Assembly (NCBI GenBank): GCA_009841635.1 | Contig: VXLJ01000001.1 | Span: forward strand, 89,400 to 142,113 | Direction of reading: 5' to 3' | Origin: Gammaproteobacteria bacterium | GTDB lineage: Bacteria > Pseudomonadota > Gammaproteobacteria > Pseudomonadales > Azotimanducaceae | DNA: 52,714 bases | In this document: positions 46,211-52,714 of the stretch, piece by piece | How positions within the stretch are numbered: position 1 is the stretch's first letter | How the letters are laid out: each line of letters begins with the position of its first letter | Program-made: the position numbers and the translations under genes | Notes under the pieces: generated by a model | Database searches by the model: none | What the model was told of the DNA's origin: nothing | The model's input: only the letters and a program-made list of their open reading frames with translations

Positions 46211-46764
46211 AATCTCCATGTGTCCTAGCGTTTACCGTGATCATTTTTACTGCGTTGGTCACGGCCTGTGCTTCCAACTCACCTACGATTGAATCACGTC
46301 TGTCACCTGGGCGATTGCTTGACGATCGGTTGTTGGTAACCGCGATTACGAAAGAAATTCGCGAGGTGCTGCCGCAACGCCGCGACAACGTGCAAATCAC
46401 GCCAATCGTGTTAGATGGCCGTGTGTACCTTATCGGTTCTGTACGCGAAAAAGCGATTCGTGACCAACTGACTGAAGTTATTGGTGACTTTCGTCACGTG
46501 CGCAGTGTGCACAACGAACTGCATGTGGGCCAATTGCGCACCGATCAACGTGCGCGGGCAGATCGTCGACTACGCACGCAAGCACGGTTTGCGCTGGTTA
46601 ACGATCCTCGCACGCGAAATATAGAAATAAACCTGTACGTACATAAGGGGTCGATATTCGTGATTGGCATGGTAGATCGCGGAACCGGATCAGCCGTAGC
46701 CGACGTGCTCAAATTCGTCCGCGGCGTTGAAGGCGTCGTTCTGCTTCTCGACTATCTCGATTGA
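46207..46764 (+). CDS. dolP: BON-domain outer-membrane lipoprotein DolP (YraP)
   Basis: 185 residues from ATG 46207, which overlaps the lpoA stop (ATGA). MKSPCVLAFTVIIFTALVTAC is a lipoprotein signal ending in a lipobox-like TAC. Two BON domains follow, the first around ITPIVLDGRVYLIGSVREKAIRDQL, the second around IEINLYVHKGSIFVIGMVDRG. DolP supports outer-membrane integrity and BAM function. Its 3' end is six bases from the convergent sspB stop. Confidence 0.92.
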   Translation: MKSPCVLAFTVIIFTALVTACASNSPTIESRLSPGRLLDDRLLVTAITKEIREVLPQRRDNVQITPIVLDGRVYLIGSVREKAIRDQLTEVIGDFRHVRSVHNELHVGQLRTDQRARADRRLRTQARFALVNDPRTRNIEINLYVHKGSIFVIGMVDRGTGSAVADVLKFVRGVEGVVLLLDYLD

Positions 46765-46770
46765 AGGTGC

Positions 46771-47169
46771 TTAGTCCTTCACCACGCGTAGGTGAGGTGG
46801 CAGCTTCGGCTCATCATCTTCGCCTGCCTCAGCCGCACCACCTTGTGCGGGTGCACCATCTAGGGTGGCCTTAAATGCCATACCTTCGCCGTTTTCTTTA
46901 GCGAAGATACCAACAATCGCACCAACTGGACAATTTACGTGATGTGGTTGGCCCTGGAATCGTGCGTCGAATTCGAGACCATCCTGATCAAGTTTGAAAT
47001 TGCGAACCGCGGTACCTGAAACATTGATAACGAGGCGGTTTTCGGTGGCGTATTCCGTGGGGGCTATGACGCCATCAATGGAAAGATCCAACACCACGTG
47101 CGGTGTGCAGCCGTTGTCGACTATCCAATCAATTAGAGCGTTAACTAGATACGGCCGCGAGGAGTTCAT
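46771..47169 (-). CDS. sspB: ClpXP adaptor SspB
   Basis: Delivers ssrA-tagged proteins to ClpXP. 132 residues: a globular domain (SSRPYLVNALIDWIVDNGCTP at the start, GLEFDARFQGQPHHVNCPVGAI in the middle), a flexible acidic/alanine linker, and the C-terminal ClpX-binding motif PPHLRVVKD. Nine bases after sspA, same operon. Confidence 0.95.
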   Translation of the reverse strand: MNSSRPYLVNALIDWIVDNGCTPHVVLDLSIDGVIAPTEYATENRLVINVSGTAVRNFKLDQDGLEFDARFQGQPHHVNCPVGAIVGIFAKENGEGMAFKATLDGAPAQGGAAEAGEDDEPKLPPHLRVVKD

Positions 47170-47178
47170 GTGCGCACT

Positions 47179-47814
47179 CTAGCGCATTTCTTTTTCTTCT
47201 TCCGAGAGACTAGCTTGGAATCCCTCGCGTTCAAAGAGTCGATTCATGTATCGACGTAGTGAGCGCGCCGATCGATCAGGCAATTTGATTTGAAATATCT
47301 CAAGTCGCCACAGTATTGGCAGAATCGCACAGTCCACCAGCGTGAACTCTTCACTGCCGAAATGTTCTTCGTCACGTAAATAGTGGGACTGAAACGCCAC
47401 CAAATTAGATTTCAGCGCTTCACGAGCAGTGTTTTTTTGCGCGGTGTTCGGTTTGCCGGCCTTGGCGAGCACATCGACGAATGACGCTAGATGGTCATCT
47501 ACTTCCCTCATGATGGAGCGACTACGCGCTTTATCGACCGGATAAATTGGAAACAATGGTGGATGTGGGTAGCGCTCGTCTAGATATTCCATGATGACGG
47601 AGCTGTTATTGAGCACCGTGCCACGATCTTGCAAAGTAGGCAGCGTCATCGACGGATTTATCAGAAGCAAATCTTCGTCCTTCGACGGATCAAGCACGTC
47701 ATAGCGTTCCACGTCCAGATCTTTCTCGGACAACGCAATGCGAACGCGGTGACTATATTGAGACGTTGGATCAGAATATAGCTTGAGTGGCGTGTGACGT
47801 GAAGATAGACTCAT
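47179..47814 (-). CDS. sspA: Stringent starvation protein A (GST fold)
   Basis: RNA polymerase-associated regulator with a glutathione-S-transferase fold but no expected transferase activity. 211 residues. The thioredoxin-like half starts LKLYSDPTSQYSHRVRIALSEK and has NPSMTLPTLQDRG and SSVIMEYLDERYPHPPLFP, a pattern specific to SspA. Situated between petC and sspB as in many beta- and gammaproteobacteria. Confidence 0.95.
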   Translation of the reverse strand: MSLSSRHTPLKLYSDPTSQYSHRVRIALSEKDLDVERYDVLDPSKDEDLLLINPSMTLPTLQDRGTVLNNSSVIMEYLDERYPHPPLFPIYPVDKARSRSIMREVDDHLASFVDVLAKAGKPNTAQKNTAREALKSNLVAFQSHYLRDEEHFGSEEFTLVDCAILPILWRLEIFQIKLPDRSARSLRRYMNRLFEREGFQASLSEEEKEMR

Positions 47815-47874
47815 GCAGGTGCGTACCTTTGACTTGGTAAAAACAAGATTAACGAAATTTACGGGTTCGGTGCG

Positions 47875-48717
47875 TTAATCGCTCTTAACGTCTTTCCAGT
47901 AATTTCGATTCAAGAAATAAGCCAACACTAGTAGGATCAATAGAAAGCCAATCACGTATTTGCCTAGTGACTCGCGCTCGGCGCGTGTTGGATCTCCCAC
48001 ATAGTGCAGGAAATTCGAAATGTCGAATGCGGCTTGATCAAACTCTTCTGCGCTGTAAATGCCAGTACTGGCTTTCATAGCTAGTTGGCCGCAGTTATCG
48101 TCGCCACTGCCTTTGATCGAATCCACTCGATCTTGATCAATGGCTGTCTTTGACTTCAACAAATCGACAGGTCGTTTGCCGAAACATACTTCCTCTTGTA
48201 GACCTTGCAATGGCAGCAACGCATGTGGCATACCAACGTTCGCAAAGACTTTGTTATTGACGCCAAATGGTCGCGTGGTGTCCTCGTAAAAAGTCAGAAG
48301 AAAGTTGTATACCCATTCTGGACTACGGACACGCGTTACCATCGTAAGATCTGGCGGCGCTGCACCGAACCACCCCTTCGCATCTTCTTCAGACATGGAT
48401 GACTCAATGTGTTCGCCGATCTTTTGATCTGTGAAGATCACATTCGATTCCATGAGTTCATGCGGAATCGAACCCAAGTCGTCGGCAGTTCTCTCGTAAC
48501 GCTGGTGTTTGAGCGAATGGCAACCTAAGCAAAAATTAACGTAGAGATTAGCGCCACGCTGCAACGAAGCAGTGTCGTCAAGATTCGGCGCCATCGGTTT
48601 CATAATCCAATCGGTATCCGCCGCCAACGCTGACACGCCAAAAAGCAGAGCAGATGCGTAAATAACGGTTCGCAATTTGGTTCTGCTACTAAGTTTGCTC
48701 TGCGCATTTGCTTGCAT
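47875..48717 (-). CDS. petC: Ubiquinol-cytochrome c reductase, cytochrome c1 subunit
   Basis: Covalent haem c site CLGCH (about residues 63-67), axial methionine region VGMPHALLPL, a cleavable signal peptide (TVIYASALLFGVSALAA) and a C-terminal membrane anchor (VIGFLLILLVLAYFLNRNYW). 280 residues. ATG 48715-48717 overlaps the petB stop as TGATG. Passes electrons from the Rieske centre to soluble cytochrome c. Confidence 0.95.
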   Translation of the reverse strand: MQANAQSKLSSRTKLRTVIYASALLFGVSALAADTDWIMKPMAPNLDDTASLQRGANLYVNFCLGCHSLKHQRYERTADDLGSIPHELMESNVIFTDQKIGEHIESSMSEEDAKGWFGAAPPDLTMVTRVRSPEWVYNFLLTFYEDTTRPFGVNNKVFANVGMPHALLPLQGLQEEVCFGKRPVDLLKSKTAIDQDRVDSIKGSGDDNCGQLAMKASTGIYSAEEFDQAAFDISNFLHYVGDPTRAERESLGKYVIGFLLILLVLAYFLNRNYWKDVKSD

Positions 48718-49979
48718 CAATGCTTCACCCGCTCAGGCTCTGGTTTCGTGCTCTCGATCGAGGTGTACCAAGGCATCAGAAAGAAATATGCGAAATACAC
48801 GATGGTCATGATCTGCGCAACGGCCGTCGCAAAAGCAGACGGGGGAATGGTGCCCAGATAGCCGAGCACAAAGAACGCAACTATGAAATTCATGAGTGCA
48901 ATCTTCGAAAACCAACCCTTGTAGCGCATTGATTTCACTTTGCTTCGATCAAGCCACGGCAACGCAGCTGGAATCAGAATCGCGCCAATCATGATGATCA
49001 GGCCCCAAAACTTGGCGTCGATGCCCAAAAATGGGAACGTCGCTGCTCGCAACATCGCATAAAACGGCGTGTAGTACCAAACGGGTGCGATGTGATCAGG
49101 AGTCTTTAGCGGGTCTGCTTCAGCGAAATTCGGTTTCTCTATGAAGTAACCGCCCATTTCAGGTGCGTAAAAAACAATGGCACAAAAGGCGATGAGAAAT
49201 ACGACGATGGCCACAAAGTCCTTGGTAATGTAGTACGGATGGAACGGAATGCCGTCCACCGGATTGCCGTCAGGTCCTTTGTTCGCCTTGATTTCTATGC
49301 CATCTGGATTGTTCGAACCTACTCGATGCAAAGCCACGATGTGCAAGAACACCAAACCAACCAAGGCGAGTGGTAATGCAATCACGTGCAGCGCAAAGAA
49401 GCGATTGAGCGTGATCCCGGACATCACGAAATCGCCTCGTACCCATTCCATCAAATCGGGGCCGAAATACGGAATTGCGCCGATCAGGGACACGATGACC
49501 TGTGCACCCCAGAAAGACATATTGCCCCATGGCAACAAATAGCCGAAAAAGCCTTCAGCCATAAGCACGAGATAGATAGCCATGCCGATTAGCCACAACA
49601 GCTCACGCGGCTTTCGATACGAACCGTAAGCGAAACCACGAAACATATGCAGGTAAACGACCACGAAGAATGCTGATGCGCCCGTCGAGTGCAAGTAGCG
49701 GATGAGATAGCCGAAATCGATATCCCGCATGATGTACTCAACGCTAGCAAACGCGCCTTCACCCGTTGGCACATACGCCATCGTCAACCAGATCCCAGTC
49801 AGGATCTGAATGACAAATACGACTAGGGATAGAGCGCCGAATACATACCAAAAGTTGAAATTGCGCGGTGCGTAGTACTCGGATGCGTGCTCTTTAAACG
49901 TCTTGGTGAGGGGAATCCGCTCATCAATCCAGTCCGTCGCGCGCGTTAACCAAGAATCATTTTGACTAACTTCAGACAC
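48717..49979 (-). CDS. petB: Ubiquinol-cytochrome c reductase, cytochrome b subunit
   Basis: Membrane protein of 420 residues holding two b haems. Histidine pairs are in the LIRYLHSTGASAFFVVVYLHMFRG helix and the ALHVIALPLALVGLVFLHIVALH helix. The quinol-site motif reads PVWY, a variant of PEWY seen in many proteobacteria. FFGYLLPWGNMSFWGAQV is also diagnostic. GTG start sharing one base with the petA stop (TAGTG). Confidence 0.97.
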   Translation of the reverse strand: MSEVSQNDSWLTRATDWIDERIPLTKTFKEHASEYYAPRNFNFWYVFGALSLVVFVIQILTGIWLTMAYVPTGEGAFASVEYIMRDIDFGYLIRYLHSTGASAFFVVVYLHMFRGFAYGSYRKPRELLWLIGMAIYLVLMAEGFFGYLLPWGNMSFWGAQVIVSLIGAIPYFGPDLMEWVRGDFVMSGITLNRFFALHVIALPLALVGLVFLHIVALHRVGSNNPDGIEIKANKGPDGNPVDGIPFHPYYITKDFVAIVVFLIAFCAIVFYAPEMGGYFIEKPNFAEADPLKTPDHIAPVWYYTPFYAMLRAATFPFLGIDAKFWGLIIMIGAILIPAALPWLDRSKVKSMRYKGWFSKIALMNFIVAFFVLGYLGTIPPSAFATAVAQIMTIVYFAYFFLMPWYTSIESTKPEPERVKH

Positions 49980-50581
49980 TACGCGACGCTCCGTTCGTCA
50001 ACGCCAATTACCAGCGTCTTCTCATCTTCGAATACGTGAGGCGGCACAATCAAGTTGGTAGGTGCCGGCAGGTTCTTTTCTACACGCCCAGCAAGATCAA
50101 ACTTCGAACCATGACAAGGGCAAAAGAATCCGCCTTGCCAATCACTTGCAAATGCTTCAGGTTGAACGGCCCCGTAGTATTTAGGCGAGCAACCTAAATG
50201 CGTGCACAAACCAAGATAAACGCCAATTTCTGGATTGCGAGAACGGGTGGTGTTCTGCGCGTAGTCTGGTTGCTCGCTGCCGTCGGAATCAGGGTCCGCT
50301 AGATTAGCGACATTGGCCTCTAGACGGGCAATGCTCGCTGCGGTGCGGCGCACCACAAACACCGGTTGTCCACGCCATGCTGGTACTGGACCCAGGATCT
50401 CACCTGGTTGTAGCTTGCTTATATTGACTCGAATCGGCGCCCCTAGAGCTTTGGCAAGCGCACTCGGCTGCCAAGACTGTACAAATGGGATAGCAGCACC
50501 TACAGCGCCAACGGCAGACACGCCAGCCGTCGCCAACAGCAAATATCTGCGATTCGTGTGAAGTGTGTCCTCGCTCACCAC
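49979..50581 (-). CDS. petA: Ubiquinol-cytochrome c reductase, Rieske iron-sulfur subunit
   Basis: 200 residues. The [2Fe-2S] ligands are in CTHLGC (C126, H128, C131) and CPCHG (C154, H157). The N-terminus has an RR pair (TNRRYLLLA) before a hydrophobic helix, as expected for Tat export with an uncleaved anchor. First gene of petA-petB-petC; together they form the bc1 complex. Confidence 0.97.
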   Translation of the reverse strand: MVSEDTLHTNRRYLLLATAGVSAVGAVGAAIPFVQSWQPSALAKALGAPIRVNISKLQPGEILGPVPAWRGQPVFVVRRTAASIARLEANVANLADPDSDGSEQPDYAQNTTRSRNPEIGVYLGLCTHLGCSPKYYGAVQPEAFASDWQGGFFCPCHGSKFDLAGRVEKNLPAPTNLIVPPHVFEDEKTLVIGVDERSVA

Positions 50582-50645
50582 TCTTCTACCTGTTCATCGA
50601 TGCGCAGACTGCACATTACAGCTGCGACGTTCGGGAGTTTGCCTA

Positions 50646-51038
50646 TTAGCGCTTGGAATATTGCGGGCGTTTTCGCGCTTTGCGTAAACCCACCTTTTTC
50701 CGCTCAACCGCACGTGCGTCGCGAGTCAGGAACCCAGCTGCGCGCAATTGTGGTTTCAGTTCTTCGTTGTAGTCGACCAACGCCCGAGCAATACCATGCC
50801 GAATTGCGCCGGCTTGACCTGAACCACCACCCCCACGGACGGTTACCTTCAGATTGACTCGCTCGGTCATTTCCGTCGTTTCTAAAGGCTGGCGTACGAC
50901 CATGCGCGCTGTTTCGCGACCGAAATACTCGTCAAGCGGCTTGCCGTTGACAACTATCTGCCCAACACCTTGGCTCAGAAATACGCGCGCAGTTGAAGCC
51001 TTGCGTCTACCTGTACCGTAGCTGTAATCGCCTACCAA
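50646..51038 (-). CDS. rpsI: 30S ribosomal protein S9
   Basis: 130 residues, same length as E. coli S9. [16 protein letters not shown] at the start, [19 protein letters not shown] in the middle, and the basic tail ending RPQYSKR that reaches the P-site tRNA. Second gene of the L13-S9 operon, 63 bases after rplM. Confidence 0.98.
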   Translation of the reverse strand: MVGDYSYGTGRRKASTARVFLSQGVGQIVVNGKPLDEYFGRETARMVVRQPLETTEMTERVNLKVTVRGGGGSGQAGAIRHGIARALVDYNEELKPQLRAAGFLTRDARAVERKKVGLRKARKRPQYSKR

Positions 51039-51101
51039 CTAATATCCCCTGCTATGTGCACCCATCCTGTGAAGGATGGTTTGACTTCTTCCCAAGCTTG
51101 C

Positions 51102-51530
51102 TTACAGCTCAAGTTCTTTTGGCAATTGAGCGCCGTGTGGATGTTCCGGCCCGCGATACACCTTGAGTTTACGCAGCATGTCCCGCCCGAGTGGGTTGCG
51201 CGGAAGCATTCGCTTCACTGCCAATCGAATCACTTCTTCTGGATACCGCTCGCGCATGTCGCGCAGCGATCTAGTTTTCAATCCGCCAGGAAAGCCGCTA
51301 TGCCGATGGTATAGCTTGTCGGTTTCTTTACGACCAGTCACTCGCACGCGTTCAGCATTGACCACAACAACGTAATCGCCGGTATCCACATGAGGCGTGT
51401 AAATAGCCTTGTGCTTGCCGCGTAGCCGCACCGCAATCGCAGACGCGAGGCGACCCAAATTGTGCTGCGAGGCATCGACGACCAACCAATCGCGCACGAC
51501 GTCTTCACGACGCACACTTGCAGTCCTCAC
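51102..51530 (-). CDS. rplM: 50S ribosomal protein L13
   Basis: 142 residues, as in E. coli. [44 protein letters not shown] and [16 protein letters not shown] are conserved L13 blocks. GTG start at 51528-51530 without a good Shine-Dalgarno sequence, in keeping with translational control through the leader described next. Confidence 0.98.
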   Translation of the reverse strand: MRTASVRREDVVRDWLVVDASQHNLGRLASAIAVRLRGKHKAIYTPHVDTGDYVVVVNAERVRVTGRKETDKLYHRHSGFPGGLKTRSLRDMRERYPEEVIRLAVKRMLPRNPLGRDMLRKLKVYRGPEHPHGAQLPKELEL

Positions 51531-51538
51531 GAACTAGT

Positions 51539-51590
51539 GCACCCAGAAAATTTAAGGTGCGAATGATAAGAAAACGATAGCTTGATTCAA
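51539..51590 (-). promoter_or_regulatory. rplM promoter and leader hairpin (candidate L13 autoregulatory leader)
   Basis: On the minus strand TTGAAT (51585-51590), a 16-base spacer and TATCAT (51563-51568) form a sigma-70-like promoter. Just downstream, arms GCACC (51556-51560) and GGTGC (51539-51543) can pair around a 12-base AT-rich loop, ending nine bases before the GTG. L13 leaders with a small hairpin are known in other bacteria. That this one binds L13 is inference, and with this promoter much of the hairpin would lie at the very 5' end of the message. Confidence 0.4.
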
Positions 51591-51678
51591 CGAAAAACTC
51601 AAAATAACAAATCACTGCACATCCATTGACCGAAATTCGCCAGCTAGAATGCGAAGCGATTGTTCATCCGATGTGACT

Positions 51679-52714
51679 ATGAGCGAAGTTGAACTGACGC
51701 CAGTCCGCCCTGGGCACGAATTCGACTTGTCCCAAATTGACCGCTATATGCGCAAGCATGTAGCAGGCTATCGCGGTCCGTTCACAATCCACCAATTCGA
51801 AGGCGGTCAAAGCAACCCAACATTCTTGTTGGAGACGCCATCACAGCGATACGTACTGCGCAAACAACCACCTGGCGAGCTACTGCCTTCAGCTCATGCG
51901 GTGGAACGTGAATACCGCGTCATGCATGCACTCTTCGATACTGCTGTACCCGTGCCAGAAATGCTCGCTTTATGTGAGGACCCAGCCGTGATTGGCACTA
52001 AGTTCTACATCATGTCGATGGTAGAAGGTCGCTTGTTCACGAAGACAGCTTTACCGGATCTCGAAAAATCAGATCGCCGTCCGATTTATCTGGATATGGC
52101 ACGCATTCTTGCCGCCTTGCATCGCGTGGACCCGACGGAGGTGGGACTGGCGACTTTCGGTCGACCAGGTAATTACTTCGCAAGGCAAATATCGCGTTGG
52201 ACGCGCCAATATCAAGCTTCTGAAACAGAAACCATCGCCGCCATGAATTCACTTATTGAATGGCTGCCGCGTCACTTACCAGACGAAGTACCGCCCGTCA
52301 TCGTGCACGGCGACTTCCGACTCGGCAATGTCCTGCTGGACGAAAATGAACCTAAAGTCGTAGCCGTATTGGATTGGGAACTCTCGACACTGGGCGATGG
52401 TTTAGCGGATATTGGCTATTGGTGTCAGGAGTATTACGGCGAGAAAAGCGAAAAGCCGGGAGGTATCGCAGGCATGGATTTAGCGGGGCTCGGCATACCT
52501 GACGAAGCAGAGGTGGTTGACGCATACTGCAAGCATTACGGTCGCGAACGGATTGAGCGTTGGCTGTTTTATGTGATATACAACCTTTTTCGATCGGCCG
52601 GCATCATCCAAGGCGTGTACAAGCGTGGTCTCGATGGCAACGCAAGTTCTGCGCAAGCCTTGGAATATGAAGGCGTCGCGCGCAAGCGCTCAGAATTGGC
52701 CTGGCAGCTCGTCG
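51679..52714 (+). CDS. Aminoglycoside-phosphotransferase-like kinase family protein (runs off the right edge)
   Basis: 345 codons are visible from ATG 51679. The protein-kinase-like fold is shown by GGQSNPTFLLET (nucleotide loop), YVLRKQPPGELLPSAHAVEREY, the catalytic HGDFRLGNVLL and the metal-binding LDWELSTLGDGLADIGY. This wording fits the phosphotransferases associated with acyl-CoA dehydrogenases (ACAD10/11 N-terminal-like) rather than antibiotic resistance enzymes. Relatives are thought to phosphorylate hydroxy-acyl-CoAs for 4-hydroxy acid breakdown. Divergent from rplM with about 150 bases between. Only a few residues should be missing, because family members are about 340-360 long. Confidence 0.85.
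   Translation, partial: MSEVELTPVRPGHEFDLSQIDRYMRKHVAGYRGPFTIHQFEGGQSNPTFLLETPSQRYVLRKQPPGELLPSAHAVEREYRVMHALFDTAVPVPEMLALCEDPAVIGTKFYIMSMVEGRLFTKTALPDLEKSDRRPIYLDMARILAALHRVDPTEVGLATFGRPGNYFARQISRWTRQYQASETETIAAMNSLIEWLPRHLPDEVPPVIVHGDFRLGNVLLDENEPKVVAVLDWELSTLGDGLADIGYWCQEYYGEKSEKPGGIAGMDLAGLGIPDEAEVVDAYCKHYGRERIERWLFYVIYNLFRSAGIIQGVYKRGLDGNASSAQALEYEGVARKRSELAWQLV

Noticed and set aside
1-52714. CRISPR arrays, insertion sequences, prophage or tRNA genes
   Set aside because: I looked for spaced repeats, transposase-like frames, integrases and tRNA T-loop patterns in the gaps and found none. The only large repeat is the carboxylase module.

Overview
The window looks like a chromosomal segment of a gammaproteobacterium. 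Two conserved blocks point that way. One is leuS / lnt-corC-ybeY-phoH / miaB. The other runs rplM-rpsI-petABC-sspA-sspB-dolP-lpoA-rsmI-rnpB and then the division/cell-wall (dcw) cluster, which is the order I know from Pseudomonas-type genomes. MurE carries the DNPR motif of meso-diaminopimelate enzymes, as expected for a Gram-negative. Base composition is close to even over most of the window. The mix of CoA-transferase, Fe(II) dioxygenases, acyl-CoA carboxylases and many TTG/GTG starts would suit an environmental, perhaps marine, uncultured lineage; that last step is inference.

Layout: (1) 1-834, the partial end of a phosphoesterase gene and a secreted protein of unknown function, downstream of leuS (824-3247). 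(2) A 590-base gap, then a PdxA-family dehydrogenase and a thiamine-diphosphate enzyme on the + strand, placed between leuS and lnt. (3) 6493-12818, lnt-corC-ybeY-phoH with overlapping junctions, then a secreted cyclase-family gene wedged before miaB. (4) 13014-30002, an accessory region: CreD-like protein, DUF1820, FAD reductase, PhyH dioxygenase, a gene broken by an in-frame stop, CaiB-type CoA-transferase, TauD-type dioxygenase, a bacterial cereblon-like CULT protein, a HAD hydrolase, two tandem single-chain acyl-CoA carboxylases and a beta-propeller protein. (5) 30286-42812, a compact dcw cluster on the minus strand (rsmH-ftsL-ftsI-murE-mraY-murD-ftsW-murC-ftsQ-ftsA-ftsZ) that lacks mraZ, murF, murG, ddl/murB and lpxC at their usual places. 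(6) 43209-51530, rnpB, rsmI, lpoA-dolP, sspAB, the cytochrome bc1 genes and the L13/S9 operon. (7) The 5' part of an aminoglycoside-phosphotransferase-like gene at the right edge.

How the genes work together: region 5 makes lipid II precursors and builds the division ring and septum. lpoA and dolP serve the outer-membrane side of wall synthesis and envelope quality control, and lnt matures lipoproteins such as these. rsmI, rsmH, ybeY, miaB, rnpB, leuS, rplM and rpsI serve translation and RNA maturation. petABC is the quinol:cytochrome c step of aerobic respiration. The accessory region reads as oxidative and acyl-CoA metabolism of unidentified substrates.

Most striking observations: a 1415-bp block, GC-richer than its surroundings and apparently identical, forms the biotin-carboxylase half of both carboxylase genes and ends at both start codons. 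The second carboxylase has lost the biotin-accepting lysine. A cereblon-like CULT protein keeps the full tri-tryptophan and zinc spacing of human cereblon. lnt seems to start at AUA. An HNH-like membrane protein gene is split by one TAA. FtsI has SSQ where SxN is expected, inside a pentanucleotide repeat. FtsZ lacks the usual C-terminal peptide.
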